From contig CAIOAQ010000563.1 of the NCBI GenBank assembly GCA_903856025.1, positions 1-37,765 of the forward strand: a stretch of DNA of 37,765 bases, read 5' to 3'. The position numbers and the translations under genes were made by a program. Numbering within the stretch: the stretch's first letter is position 1; each line of letters opens with the position of its first letter. The notes under the pieces are model-generated. The model was given only the letters and a program-made list of their open reading frames with translations, ran no database searches and had not been told where the DNA came from. Shown in pieces: positions 23,524-32,585 of this stretch. The DNA comes from an uncultured beta proteobacterium (GTDB lineage: Bacteria; Pseudomonadota; Gammaproteobacteria; Burkholderiales; Burkholderiaceae_C).

Positions 23524-25560
23524 ATGACTTCACGCGCTCCGACTGCCGCAGACCAAACACTTGACTTTGCATTGTTGCAACAGCCAGCCGCGCGCCACAT
23601 CGGGCGCAATCGCCGCGCCCTGTGGTGGTTGTTGGGCTGGTTGGCACTGCTGTTGGGTTCGGTGGCGGCGCTGCTGATGTACCTGAATAATTTCGAGAGA
23701 GAAGAAGCGGCACGCCGCCGCGCCGCCGATGCCCAATGGCTGGAGCAAAGTGTGCAATTTCATTTTCGTCGTCTGGAAGACGATTTGTTGTTTTTGGCGC
23801 GCCACGAGGTGCAGCAAAGTAACGGGGATCCCCTCTCGCAAGACCGTCAACAGTTTGACCTGAAAGCCGGATTGCTCTGGCGTGAACCGGATGTGGTGGT
23901 CGCCAGTGGCTGGATTCCAGCGGGGAAATTCAACAACCGACAGACCGGCCCCCAACGCTGGCTGGAAGACTGGCAAGCCCACGCAGACAACGCACAAGCC
24001 TTGGCGCTGATGTTGTCCACAAGCCAAGGGTTGCGCCGCGAAGCCTATGCGGGCCTGATGCTCAAACCGGATGGACAGGCCACGGATGTGGTGTGGTTGG
24101 CCGTGCCGTTTTTTGACCGTGGTCAATTTGTGGGCGATTATCTGGCCGCCGTTTCAGTCGGACATGCCCTGGCAGCTTTGGTGCCGGGCTGGTTCAAGCA
24201 GGACCACGGCGTGCAATTGCTCACCGATGAGACCACGGTACAGCCAGACACCGCCTACCGGGTCGGTTTGCAATTGCCCGGTACCGATCTTTTTGTGCAA
24301 GTGGCATTAACCCAGGAGCAACCCACCACGGTGCCGCGCATTTTCTTTTTGGTGGCCCTGTTGTTTTTAACCGGCATGCTGCTGAGTTTGTACGCCTTGC
24401 GACGTGACTTTATGAAACGCCAGGAGGTGCAGGCTCGGCTGCAAGCCCAGGTGGCACTGCGCACGGCCATGGAAAACTCGGTCACCATCGGTTTGAGGGC
24501 CTGGAATTTGAGTGGGCGGATTTTGTATGTGAATGAGGCGTTTTGTCGCATGTTGGGTTATGGCACCACTGAATTGATTGGCCGCACCCCACCTTTCCCC
24601 TATTGGCCAACGGATCAACGCGAAGCATTGGAGCGGGTACATGAAGGCATCATGGCGCAAGGCACCAGCGGCGAAGGTGTGGAGGTGCAGTTCCAGCACA
24701 GTGACGGACATCTGGTGGATGTGTTGATCCATGAAGCCCCCTTGAATACCGCCACCGGCGAGCAAATGGGCTGGATGAGCTCGGTGCTGGACATCAGCGA
24801 GCGCAAGCGGGCCCAACGCATGGCCGCGCAGCAGCAGGAAAAGCTCGAAGCGTCGGGTCGTTTGGTGGCAGTGGGCGAAGTTGCTTCCACCTTGGCGCAT
24901 GAGCTCAACCAGCCGCTGGGGGCACTGAGTAGCTTTTCCAACGGACTGCTCAACCGTTTGCATGACGGCAGCATCACGTTGCCTGAATTGCTGCCTGTGG
25001 TGGAGCGCATGGCGGGTCTGGCCAAACGCGCCGGCGGCATCATCAAACGCGTCAACGCGTTTGCACGTCGGCGCGAGCTTTCCCGCCAACGTCTGGATCT
25101 GGTGGGCGTGCTGCAGCGGGTGATTCTGTCTTACAGCGAGGATCACACCCTGGCGCCCACCTGGTCGCTGCCCGCGCACCCCATATGGGTGGACGCTGAC
25201 GAATTGCTGCTGGAGCATCTGGTGATCAATCTGGTCGGCAACGCGCAAGACTGGGCACCACATGGTGGCCGGCGCGCTCAGGTGTGGGTCAGCTTGGGAT
25301 TGGGTGATGACCACACCACAGCGGTGCTGGCCGTCGCCGATACCGGGCCTGGTGTCAGTGAGGACGCGCAAACCACCATTTTCAATGCGTTTGTGAGCCG
25401 CAAGGAAGGGGGCATGGGCATGGGGCTGGCCATTTGTCGCTCGATTGTGGAAGCGCACCACGGTCGCATCGAGGTCAGTCGGGACCCGGTGTTGGGTGGT
25501 GCACGTTTTACGGTGTTGTTACCTTTGGCCAATCAGTCCGCAGAGAAGGAATCCGCATGA
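23524..25560 (+). CDS. dctS: DctS-like sensor histidine kinase
   Basis: From ATG 23524 the product has 678 residues: membrane helix 1 at about 30-53 (WWLLGWLALLLGSVAALLMY), a periplasmic sensor domain of about 215 residues, helix 2 at about 272-295, and a PAS domain at about 311-440 (SGRILYVNEAFCRMLGY, ELIGRTPPFPYWP). The dimerisation box follows with phospho-accepting His459 (TLAHELNQPLGALSSF), then a GHKL ATPase (HLVINLVGNAQDW, VADTGPGVSED, GGMGMGLAICRSIVEAHHG). The order matches DctS of Rhodobacter capsulatus and FixL-like kinases. Its stop overlaps the dctR start (ATGA), so the two are coupled. The signal is probably a carboxylate, sensed directly or through DctP3. Confidence 0.88.
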   Translation: MTSRAPTAADQTLDFALLQQPAARHIGRNRRALWWLLGWLALLLGSVAALLMYLNNFEREEAARRRAADAQWLEQSVQFHFRRLEDDLLFLARHEVQQSNGDPLSQDRQQFDLKAGLLWREPDVVVASGWIPAGKFNNRQTGPQRWLEDWQAHADNAQALALMLSTSQGLRREAYAGLMLKPDGQATDVVWLAVPFFDRGQFVGDYLAAVSVGHALAALVPGWFKQDHGVQLLTDETTVQPDTAYRVGLQLPGTDLFVQVALTQEQPTTVPRIFFLVALLFLTGMLLSLYALRRDFMKRQEVQARLQAQVALRTAMENSVTIGLRAWNLSGRILYVNEAFCRMLGYGTTELIGRTPPFPYWPTDQREALERVHEGIMAQGTSGEGVEVQFQHSDGHLVDVLIHEAPLNTATGEQMGWMSSVLDISERKRAQRMAAQQQEKLEASGRLVAVGEVASTLAHELNQPLGALSSFSNGLLNRLHDGSITLPELLPVVERMAGLAKRAGGIIKRVNAFARRRELSRQRLDLVGVLQRVILSYSEDHTLAPTWSLPAHPIWVDADELLLEHLVINLVGNAQDWAPHGGRRAQVWVSLGLGDDHTTAVLAVADTGPGVSEDAQTTIFNAFVSRKEGGMGMGLAICRSIVEAHHGRIEVSRDPVLGGARFTVLLPLANQSAEKESA

Positions 25561-26213
25561 CCCAACCCCGTGTGCATATCGTTGACGATGACCCCGACAT
25601 TCGCGACGGCTTGGCTTGGTTGTTTGATTCGCGTGGTTTTCAGACGGCCACCTGGGACGGTGGCCAAAGCTTTCTGGACGCCGCGCGCGCGCTGCAGGGC
25701 GAGTGGGGCCATGCGGTGGTGCTTCTGGACATGCGCATGGCACCGCTCTCTGGCACGGTCACCTTTGATCAGCTCAAGGCCATGGCCTGTCCGTGGCCCG
25801 TGCTTTTCCTGACCGGCCACGGTGATGTGGGAACTGCCGTGGCCGCGGTCAAACAAGGGGCTTGGGATTTTCTTGAAAAGCCTTTTCAGGACAACGAACT
25901 CGTGGACCGGGTGCAGCAAGCCTTGACGGCTGCCAGCGCGGCGGTACAGGACGACTCTGAGACGCGTCGCCTGCGGCAGGCACTGGCCTCGCTCAGCCCG
26001 CGGGAGCGCGAAGTGCTCGACGAGTTGATTCGTGGCCATTACAACAAAAACATTGCCGACCATTTGGGCATCACCCCGCGCACAGTGGAGTTTCACCGCG
26101 CCCACATTTTCGAGAAAATGGGGGTGAGTTCGGCAGTGGAGTTGGCCCACAAGCTGGGGCGCCTGGAACCGATGAGTTCATCATTAAACTGGCCTCTGCC
26201 CCTCGTAATATAA
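25557..26213 (+). CDS. dctR: DctR-like response regulator (FixJ/NarL type)
   Basis: The 218-residue protein has a receiver domain with the acidic cluster VDDDPD (9-14), phospho-accepting Asp58 (VVLLDMRMAP), Thr86 (FLTGHGD) and Lys108 (LEKPF). A LuxR-type helix-turn-helix covers about 147-195 (LSPREREVLDELIRGHYNKN, then TPRTVEFHRAHIFEKMGV). This is the FixJ/TodT-like architecture of DctR, the activator of TRAP dct genes in Rhodobacter. ATG 25557 overlaps the dctS stop. The last seven residues (WPLPLVI) and the TAA stop come from a dispersed repeat inserted at the gene end. Confidence 0.9.
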   Translation: MTQPRVHIVDDDPDIRDGLAWLFDSRGFQTATWDGGQSFLDAARALQGEWGHAVVLLDMRMAPLSGTVTFDQLKAMACPWPVLFLTGHGDVGTAVAAVKQGAWDFLEKPFQDNELVDRVQQALTAASAAVQDDSETRRLRQALASLSPREREVLDELIRGHYNKNIADHLGITPRTVEFHRAHIFEKMGVSSAVELAHKLGRLEPMSSSLNWPLPLVI

Positions 26214-26237
26214 GCGCATACAGCTATAAATATAGAA
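26192..26237 (+). repeat. Dispersed AT-rich intergenic repeat, copy 3
   Basis: It reads GCCTCTGCCCCTCGTAATAT, then AAGCGCATACAGCTATAAAT and ATAG. This is the best match to the consensus. The dctR stop codon (26211-26213) lies inside it. Confidence 0.75.
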
Positions 26238-26306
26238 GCAACTGATACCTTCACACCCCGGCCGTCCCAGCGCCGGTCACCATTTCCAAGATACAAGGAC
26301 ACCTTC

Positions 26307-27416
26307 ATGAGTACACCCATCAAACGCATCGCGGTCAACACCGGTGGCGGGGATGCCCCCGGCCTCAATGCGGTGATCCAGTCGGTGATGATTGCCGCTG
26401 ACAACCGGGGGTGGGACTGTTTTGGTATCCGTGATGGTTTCAACGGCATCCTGTTTCCCGAACGGTATGCAGAAGGCGGCGTGATCCGCCTGACCCGTGA
26501 ACGGGTGCGCGGCATTGGCCACCTGGGTGGCACCATACTGGGCACCACCAACAAAGGCAATCCCTTGCACTTTCCGGTGAACATGCCTGATGGCACTGTC
26601 CGAGAGATAGACCGTTCCGATGAAATCCTGACCTACTTTGCCACGCATCAGATCGACGCGTTGGTGTCGATTGGTGGCGACGGCTCATTGACGATCGCCA
26701 ACGCGTTGCATCAAAAGGGTCTGCGCGTGGTCGGCGTGCCAAAAACCATTGACAACGATCTGGATAAGACGTTCACCACCTTCGGGTTTGACACCGCCGT
26801 GGGCTTTGCCACAGAGTGCCTGGACCGACTGCACAGCACGGCGGAGAGCCACCAACGGGTGATGGTGGTCGAGGTGATGGGGCGTTACGCCGGATGGATC
26901 GCCCTGCACGCCGGTATTTCAGGCAATGCGCATGCCATTTTGATCCCGGAAATCGGCTTTAGCATTGATAAAGTCGCCGCCAAAATCCGTGAACGCGAGG
27001 CCGGAGGTCATCTGTACTCAATCGTGGTGGTGGCCGAAGGTGCGCAAGCGCGGGACGGTCACCGCGAGTTGCTGGCTGCTGCAGAAGTGGGCCATGCCGA
27101 GCGACTGGGGGGTATCGGCGAACACGTTGCTGAAGCCTTGGCCAAGGCCACGGGCAAAGAGGCGCGTGTGGTGGTATTGGGCCACTTGTTGCGCGGGGGC
27201 AGCCCAACCTCATTTGACCGCCTGGCCGCCCTGCGTTTTGGTGCCGCAGCAGTACGTGCCCTGGATGCCGGCAAAAGCGGTGTCATGGTCTCCCTGGGTA
27301 TCAACGGCGTGGACTACGTTGACCTGGAAGAGGTGGCTGGGCACATCCGCAATGTGCCCATGGCCTGCGACACCTTGCAAACCGGGCGAGATCTGGGAAT
27401 CTGCTTCGGGGATTAA
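26307..27416 (+). CDS. pfkA: 6-phosphofructokinase with mixed ATP/PPi-type signature
   Basis: The 369-residue PFK has NTGGGDAPGLNAVI (11-24), GGDGS (123-127), PKTIDND (145-151, catalytic Asp149), an MGRYAGWIALHAGI segment and HLLRGGSPTSFDRLAA near 295-310. It phosphorylates fructose 6-phosphate at C1. A Gly in GGDGS is usual for ATP enzymes (PPi enzymes carry Asp). A Lys in PKTIDND (Lys146) is usual for PPi enzymes, but also occurs in the group III, ATP-using PFKs; I therefore favour ATP. AAGGA lies 7 nt before the ATG. Its TAA shares bases with the stop of the oppositely directed CBS gene, so no terminator separates them. Confidence 0.88.
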   Translation: MSTPIKRIAVNTGGGDAPGLNAVIQSVMIAADNRGWDCFGIRDGFNGILFPERYAEGGVIRLTRERVRGIGHLGGTILGTTNKGNPLHFPVNMPDGTVREIDRSDEILTYFATHQIDALVSIGGDGSLTIANALHQKGLRVVGVPKTIDNDLDKTFTTFGFDTAVGFATECLDRLHSTAESHQRVMVVEVMGRYAGWIALHAGISGNAHAILIPEIGFSIDKVAAKIREREAGGHLYSIVVVAEGAQARDGHRELLAAAEVGHAERLGGIGEHVAEALAKATGKEARVVVLGHLLRGGSPTSFDRLAALRFGAAAVRALDAGKSGVMVSLGINGVDYVDLEEVAGHIRNVPMACDTLQTGRDLGICFGD

Positions 27417-27853
27417 CCCAACGCGTCGTTCACCTGCTCGTTGAATTCGGCCATGCCTTCGGCAGCTTGCACTTCTTTGGGCATGGCATCACGTACAGAA
27501 AAGACACCCAGGATTTTCTTGGCTTCGGTGACGATAGGCAAATGACGGAAACCGCGCTCGATCATGATCAGCACCGCGTCGGCCACCCGAGTTTCTGGTA
27601 CCACGCAATGCGGATTGCGCGTCATGATGTCAGCCACCGTGGCCGTGGCTGGATCGAGCGCCTTGGCGATCACCCGGGTCATCAGGTCACGCTCGGTGAC
27701 GATGCCCAACAAGGTGTTGGTGGTGTCAATGATCAACACGCTGCCGCAATTGGCTCGCGTCATCACACAGGCAGCGGTATAGACCGTGGCGGTAGGCACC
27801 ACGCTGACCACATGGCGCTGTGCCATGGACTGGAATACGGTACGTTCTGACAT
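27413..27853 (-). CDS. Two-CBS-domain protein
   Basis: A 146-residue protein made of two CBS domains (about 8-65 and 74-130), with VLIIDTTNTLLGIVTERDLM and MTRNPHCVVPETRVADAVLI showing the usual strands. CBS pairs bind adenine nucleotides or SAM and regulate partner proteins by energy state. A good AGGAG lies 6 nt before the ATG. It follows korB by 24 nt, so it is the last gene of the korC-korA-korB operon and may tune that enzyme. Its stop overlaps the pfk stop in TTAA. Confidence 0.88.
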   Translation of the reverse strand: MSERTVFQSMAQRHVVSVVPTATVYTAACVMTRANCGSVLIIDTTNTLLGIVTERDLMTRVIAKALDPATATVADIMTRNPHCVVPETRVADAVLIMIERGFRHLPIVTEAKKILGVFSVRDAMPKEVQAAEGMAEFNEQVNDALG

Positions 27854-27877
27854 GACTGACTCCTGGGTGGTGGGGGT

Positions 27878-28933
27878 TTAACGCAGCGCAGCGTTGATTT
27901 TTTCCAGCGCCTTGGATCCGGGGCAAAGCTGTGGCGTGTTCAACGTATTGAGTGGCGCGGCACAGGTGTTCAGCGAAGTATGCAGGTCGGTGGGCAGCGG
28001 GTCAAGGTACAACAGACCGGTCACCACTTCACCGCGTGACGCATGCTCGTGCATGTAACTCATGGCGGCGTAGCGGTCCGTGGGGTTGTAGTCGCTGTGC
28101 AGCTTACGCAAGCGCAGGACGGTGCCATCGCTTTGTTCCACTTCGGTCACGCTGCCGGGCGGGTACTGGTTGGAATGAATGCTGCCGGGGGTCATGAACT
28201 CGATGGTGCTCACGGCCTCGTCGTGCTGGCGGATGTATTCGTAGCTCTTGGTGCTGCCCGAATGGTTATTGAAGGTGACACATGGGCTGATGACGTCGAT
28301 GACTGCTGCACCACCATGCGCCATCGCGCCTTTGATGAGCGGAATCAACTGGTCTTTGTCGCCGGAGAAACTGCGCGCCACATAGGTGGCACCCAATTGC
28401 AGGGCGATGCCGACCAGATCCACCGGACTTTCGGTGTTGATGGCACCTTTTTTGCTCTTCGAGCCACGATCCGCAGTCGGAGAAAACTGTCCCTTGGTCA
28501 AGCCATAGACACCGTTGTTCATCACGATGTAGGTCATGTTGACACCACGACGCATGGCGTTGGCAAACTGCCCCAAACCAATGGAGGCCGAGTCACCATC
28601 GCCTGACACGCCCAGATACATCAGCTCGCGGTTGGCCAGATTGGCGCCGGTCAGCACACTGGGCATGCGCCCGTGCACGGTGTTGAAACCGTGCGACGCG
28701 CCCAAAAAGTAGGTGGGCGCCTTGGAGCTGCAGCCAATGCCAGAGAGTTTGGCTACGCGGTGTGGCTCGATGTCAAGTTCCCAGCACGCCTGGATGATGG
28801 CCGCAGAAATGGAGTCGTGTCCGCAGCCCGCGCACAGGGTCGAGACCGGGCCCTCGTAGTCGCGCCGGGTGTAACCAACCTTGTTTTTGGTCAGGGTGGG
28901 GTGGTGCAGCCGTGGTTTGGCGAGGTAGGTCAT
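27878..28933 (-). CDS. korB: 2-oxoacid:ferredoxin oxidoreductase beta subunit (KorB)
   Basis: The 351-residue protein begins its core with STLCAGCGHDSISAAI (Cys34 and Cys37 of the Fe-S site), then the thiamine diphosphate/Mg site GVSGDGDSASIGLGQFANAM and YIVMNNGVYGLTKGQFSP. These are marks of the beta subunit of 2-oxoglutarate- or related 2-oxoacid:ferredoxin oxidoreductases. The enzyme oxidatively decarboxylates the 2-oxoacid to its acyl-CoA while reducing ferredoxin. Its ATG overlaps the korA stop (ATGA), and AAGGAGA lies just upstream. The C-terminal tail of about 40 residues is low in known motifs. Confidence 0.9.
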   Translation of the reverse strand: MTYLAKPRLHHPTLTKNKVGYTRRDYEGPVSTLCAGCGHDSISAAIIQACWELDIEPHRVAKLSGIGCSSKAPTYFLGASHGFNTVHGRMPSVLTGANLANRELMYLGVSGDGDSASIGLGQFANAMRRGVNMTYIVMNNGVYGLTKGQFSPTADRGSKSKKGAINTESPVDLVGIALQLGATYVARSFSGDKDQLIPLIKGAMAHGGAAVIDVISPCVTFNNHSGSTKSYEYIRQHDEAVSTIEFMTPGSIHSNQYPPGSVTEVEQSDGTVLRLRKLHSDYNPTDRYAAMSYMHEHASRGEVVTGLLYLDPLPTDLHTSLNTCAAPLNTLNTPQLCPGSKALEKINAALR

Positions 28934-30750
28934 ACAGTCTCCTTCAGAAGGGCCAGCTTGGCGGCAATTGCACTGACGATAAAGCGGGCCGTGATCGGGG
29001 TGCCGTCATAGTGCAGCACTTTCACCAGTTGTTTGGGATTGGCATCCAGCTCATTGACCAACATGGTGCGCATCTGCGCATCGCGGTTTTGCTCCACCAC
29101 GAACACGGTGTCATGATCGGCCAGGAATTGCTCGACCGATTGCGGGAACGGAAACGCCTGCAAGCGCAAGCCGTCCACGTAAACACCATCTTCGGCCAGC
29201 ACGTCCAGCGCTTCCCGCATGGCGGGCGTAGTCGATCCAAAATAAATCGCGCCAACACGGGTGGGTTTGGCGGCCTTTTGCAGGATCGGTTGGGGCGCCA
29301 GATTGGCCGCCGTCTTGAACTTCTTGTTCAATCGTTCCATGTTGTAGACGTAATCCGGTCCGCGCTCGGAATAACGCGCATACGCATCTTTGGACGTGCC
29401 CCGGGTGAAGTACGCCCCTTTGGTGGGGTGCGTGCCGGGGTAAGTGCGCCACGGAATGCCATCGCCATCGACATCGTTGTAGCGACCAAAATCCCTGCCC
29501 GCATCCAGGTCGGCTGCGGTCATGACCTTGCCGCGATCGTATTCGCGTGCGTCGTCCCACGCAAACGGCTTGCACAAACGCTGGTTCATGCCAATGTCCA
29601 GGTCGCTCATGACAAAAATCGGTGTTTGCAATCGGTCTGCCAAATCCAGTGCCGCGGCGGAATGTGTGAAACATTCATGGGGGTCTTGTGGAAACAACAG
29701 CACGTGCTTGGTGTCGCCATGCGAAGCGTAAGCGCATGCAAGCAGGTCAGATTGCTGAGTGCGTGTGGGCATGCCGGTGGACGGGCCGCCACGCTGGATG
29801 TTGATCAGCGTGACCGGGATTTCGGCAAAGTAAGCCAAGCCAATAAACTCGGTCATCAGGGAAATGCCTGCACCAGAAGTGGCGGTGAAGGACCGAGCCC
29901 CATTCCAGCCGGCGCCAATCGCCATACCGACTGAAGCCAGTTCGTCTTCGCACTGTACGATGGCAAAGTTGTGCTGCCCGGACTCGGGATCGACCCGGAA
30001 TTTTTCACAGTATTTGGCAAAGTTTTCCGGTACCGAAGACGACGGTGTGATGGGGTACCAGGCAGCCACCGTGGCACCACCGTAGACACAACCCAAAGCG
30101 GCGGCGCTGTTGCCATCGGTAAAAATCTGGTCGCCAATCATGTCGGACTTGCGGACCTGCAGACCCAGTGGGAACTTCAGATGCGCCTTGACATAGTCGC
30201 GGCCCAGGTTGATGGCCTGCATGTTGGAGGCCAGCAGGCGTTCCTTGCCTTTGAATTGTTCGGAAAAAAGCTTTTCAAACACGGATGCATCCATGTCCAG
30301 CAGCACCGACAAGGCACCGACATAGATGATGTTCTTGAACAGCTGGCGCTGGCGCGGGTCGGTGTAGGCCGAGTTGGTGATTTCAGTCAACGGCACACCG
30401 ATGACTTGCACGTCTTTGCGGAACTTGGACTCGGGGATAGGCCGGGTGCTGTCATAAAACAGGTAGCCACCGGGTTCGATCTCGGCCACATCCTCGTCAA
30501 AAGTCTGCGGGTTCATGGCGACCATCATGTCGACGCCGCCGCGACGGCCGTGGTAGCCCTTTTCGCACACCCGGGCTTCGTACCAGGTGGGCATGCCCTG
30601 GATGTTGCTTGGGAAAATATTGCGGGGGCTGACCGGCACGCCCATGCGCATCACCGCCTTGGCAAACAACTCGTTGGCGCTGGCCGAACCCGAGCCGTTG
30701 ATGTTGGCAAACTTGATGACGAAATCGTTGATGGCTTCAATAGGCTTCAT
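28930..30750 (-). CDS. korA: 2-oxoacid:ferredoxin oxidoreductase alpha subunit with fused gamma domain (KorA)
   Basis: The 606-residue protein fuses an N-terminal gamma domain (about 1-190; ANINGSGSASANELFAKAVM, RRGGVDMMVAMNPQTF) with the alpha domain (about 215-600). The alpha domain has AAWYPITPSSSVPENFAKY and QRGGPSTGMPTRTQQSDLL, typical of the group that acts on 2-oxoglutarate. It forms the active site with KorB and the electron route with KorC. Its start overlaps the korC stop in ATGA and a GGAGG lies 4 nt upstream. The same gamma-alpha fusion occurs in Thauera and Azoarcus-type KorA proteins; exact substrate is inferred. Confidence 0.9.
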   Translation of the reverse strand: MKPIEAINDFVIKFANINGSGSASANELFAKAVMRMGVPVSPRNIFPSNIQGMPTWYEARVCEKGYHGRRGGVDMMVAMNPQTFDEDVAEIEPGGYLFYDSTRPIPESKFRKDVQVIGVPLTEITNSAYTDPRQRQLFKNIIYVGALSVLLDMDASVFEKLFSEQFKGKERLLASNMQAINLGRDYVKAHLKFPLGLQVRKSDMIGDQIFTDGNSAAALGCVYGGATVAAWYPITPSSSVPENFAKYCEKFRVDPESGQHNFAIVQCEDELASVGMAIGAGWNGARSFTATSGAGISLMTEFIGLAYFAEIPVTLINIQRGGPSTGMPTRTQQSDLLACAYASHGDTKHVLLFPQDPHECFTHSAAALDLADRLQTPIFVMSDLDIGMNQRLCKPFAWDDAREYDRGKVMTAADLDAGRDFGRYNDVDGDGIPWRTYPGTHPTKGAYFTRGTSKDAYARYSERGPDYVYNMERLNKKFKTAANLAPQPILQKAAKPTRVGAIYFGSTTPAMREALDVLAEDGVYVDGLRLQAFPFPQSVEQFLADHDTVFVVEQNRDAQMRTMLVNELDANPKQLVKVLHYDGTPITARFIVSAIAAKLALLKETV

Positions 30751-32585
30751 GCGGCCTCCGTGGCGTTTTTATGGGCAGCAGATTGGGTATCGCGTGCGCG
30801 CGGCCCTGCTTGGGTGGTGTCGAGTCGGAATTTCTGCATGTCCCATGCACCGGTGGGGCAACGTTCGGCGCAGAAACCGCAGTGCAGACACACGTCCTCG
30901 TCTTTCACCGCCACACGTCCGGTTTTGAGCTCGCCTGACACAAACAGGTCTTGCGCGCCATGTTCTGCAGGGGCTTTGAGTCGGGTGCGTAAATCGGCTT
31001 CTTCACCGTTGGTGGTGAAGGTGATGCAGTCCATGGGGCAAATGTCCACACAGGCGTCGCACTCGATGCACAGGCTGTCCTTGAAAACGGTCTGCACGTC
31101 GCAGTTCAGACAACGGCTGGCTTCTTTGAACGCGGTCGCGGCATCAAAACCAAGTTCCACTTCCACTTTGATGCTGGCGAGCGCCTTTTCAGCCGAAGTC
31201 CATGGCACTTTGGAGCGCAAGTCGTTGGACACGGCGTTTTTGTAGCTCCACTCGTGGATGCCCATTTTTTGCGACATCAGGTTGGTCATCGGAGCAGGGC
31301 GTTGCGCCACGTCTTCGCCGTTGAGCAAGCGGTCAATCGACACGGCGGCTTCATGCCCATGGGCCACTGCCGTGATGATGTTTTTGGGGCCGTAGGCCGA
31401 ATCACCACCGAAAAAGACTTTGGGTTGGGTCGACTGGAAAGTGCCCTCGGTGAGCACGGGCAAGCCCCATTTGTCGAATTCGATACCGCAGTCGCGTTCG
31501 ATCCAGGTGAAGGCGTTTTCCTGGCCGACGGCAATCAACACCTCGTCGCAAGGGATCAACACGTCAGGTTCACCGGTGGGAACCAGGTTGCGCCGGCCTT
31601 TGGCATCGTATTCAGCGCGGACGATCTCGAACGTCATGCCGGTCAGCTTGCCGTCGGTGTGCTCGAACGATTTGGGCACGTGGTAGTTCAGGATCGGGAT
31701 GCCTTCATGCGCGGCGTCTTCCTTTTCCCAGGGGGACGCTTTCATTTCTTCGAAGCCGCTACGAACAACCACCTTCACATCTGCACCGCCCATGCGTCGT
31801 GCGCTGCGGCAGCAGTCCATGGCGGTGTTGCCCCCGCCCAGAACGATCACGCGCGGAGCGGTTTTTGTGATGTGGCCGAAAGACACCGACATCAGCCAGT
31901 CGATACCGATGTGGATGTTGGCTGCAGCTTCTTTGCGACCAGGTGCCTCAAGGTCGCGACCACGTGGTGCGCCGCTGCCCACAAAAATGGCGTCATAACC
32001 CTGATCCATCAGCGCTTTCATGGACTCAATGCGCTTGCCGGGCTGGAAATCCACACCCAGATTCAAAATCTGGTTGACTTCTTCGTCCAGCACCGATTCG
32101 GGCAAACGGAATTTCGGAATTTGCGTGCGTACAAATCCGCCCGCTTTGGATTCGCCTTCAAACACCGTCACCGCATAACCGCACGGCACCAAATCGCGCG
32201 CCACGGTCAGCGAGGCTGGCCCTGCACCCACGCAGGCCACTTTTTTCCCGTTGGACGGCGCAATGGTTGGCATGCGCGAGGACACGTCCTCTTTAAAGTC
32301 TGCTGCCACGCGCTTGAGGCGGCAAATCGCCACCGGTTCAGGCTTGACACCGTTGTTTTCTTCCACTCGACCACGCCGACAGGCGGGTTCACAAGGGCGG
32401 TCGCAGGTGCGACCCAAAACACCGGGAAATACGTTGCTGACCCAGTTGATCATGTAGGCGTCGCTGTAGCGGCCTTGACCAATCAGGCGGATGTATTCCG
32501 GCACGGGTGTATGAGCCGGGCAGGCCCATTGGCAATCCACGACCTTATGGAAATAGGTCGGGTTCGAAGTGTTGGTAGCTTGCAA
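30747..32585 (-). CDS. korC: FAD/[4Fe-4S] NAD(P)-type oxidoreductase subunit (KorC-like)
   Basis: A GltD-like flavoprotein of about 612 residues. The N-terminal Fe-S region has CQWACPAHTPVPEYI and GRTCDRPCEPACRRGRVEE. The FAD motif is GAGPASLTVARDL and the NAD(P) motif is VLGGGNTAMDCCRSARRMGG. The C-terminus carries two [4Fe-4S] ferredoxin motifs, CIECDACVDICP and CLHCGFCAERCP. It likely moves electrons between KorAB and NADP or ferredoxin, like the third subunit reported for Azoarcus 2-oxoglutarate:NADP oxidoreductase. I place the start at TTG 32585 because GAGGAG lies 6 nt before it; the in-frame ATG at 32606 has no ribosome site. It leads the operon and lies downstream of an FNR-box region. 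Confidence 0.85.
   Translation of the reverse strand: MQATNTSNPTYFHKVVDCQWACPAHTPVPEYIRLIGQGRYSDAYMINWVSNVFPGVLGRTCDRPCEPACRRGRVEENNGVKPEPVAICRLKRVAADFKEDVSSRMPTIAPSNGKKVACVGAGPASLTVARDLVPCGYAVTVFEGESKAGGFVRTQIPKFRLPESVLDEEVNQILNLGVDFQPGKRIESMKALMDQGYDAIFVGSGAPRGRDLEAPGRKEAAANIHIGIDWLMSVSFGHITKTAPRVIVLGGGNTAMDCCRSARRMGGADVKVVVRSGFEEMKASPWEKEDAAHEGIPILNYHVPKSFEHTDGKLTGMTFEIVRAEYDAKGRRNLVPTGEPDVLIPCDEVLIAVGQENAFTWIERDCGIEFDKWGLPVLTEGTFQSTQPKVFFGGDSAYGPKNIITAVAHGHEAAVSIDRLLNGEDVAQRPAPMTNLMSQKMGIHEWSYKNAVSNDLRSKVPWTSAEKALASIKVEVELGFDAATAFKEASRCLNCDVQTVFKDSLCIECDACVDICPMDCITFTTNGEEADLRTRLKAPAEHGAQDLFVSGELKTGRVAVKDEDVCLHCGFCAERCPTGAWDMQKFRLDTTQAGPRARDTQSAAHKNATEAA

Noticed and set aside
24367-25461. 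A 364-codon minus-strand frame across dctS
   Set aside because: The plus strand carries all histidine kinase boxes in order; the antisense frame has no domain.
28912-29934. A 340-codon open frame antisense to korA, and a further 424-codon one at 29971-31245
   Set aside because: Both are antisense shadows of korA/korC coding sequence with shadow-like composition and no ribosome site.
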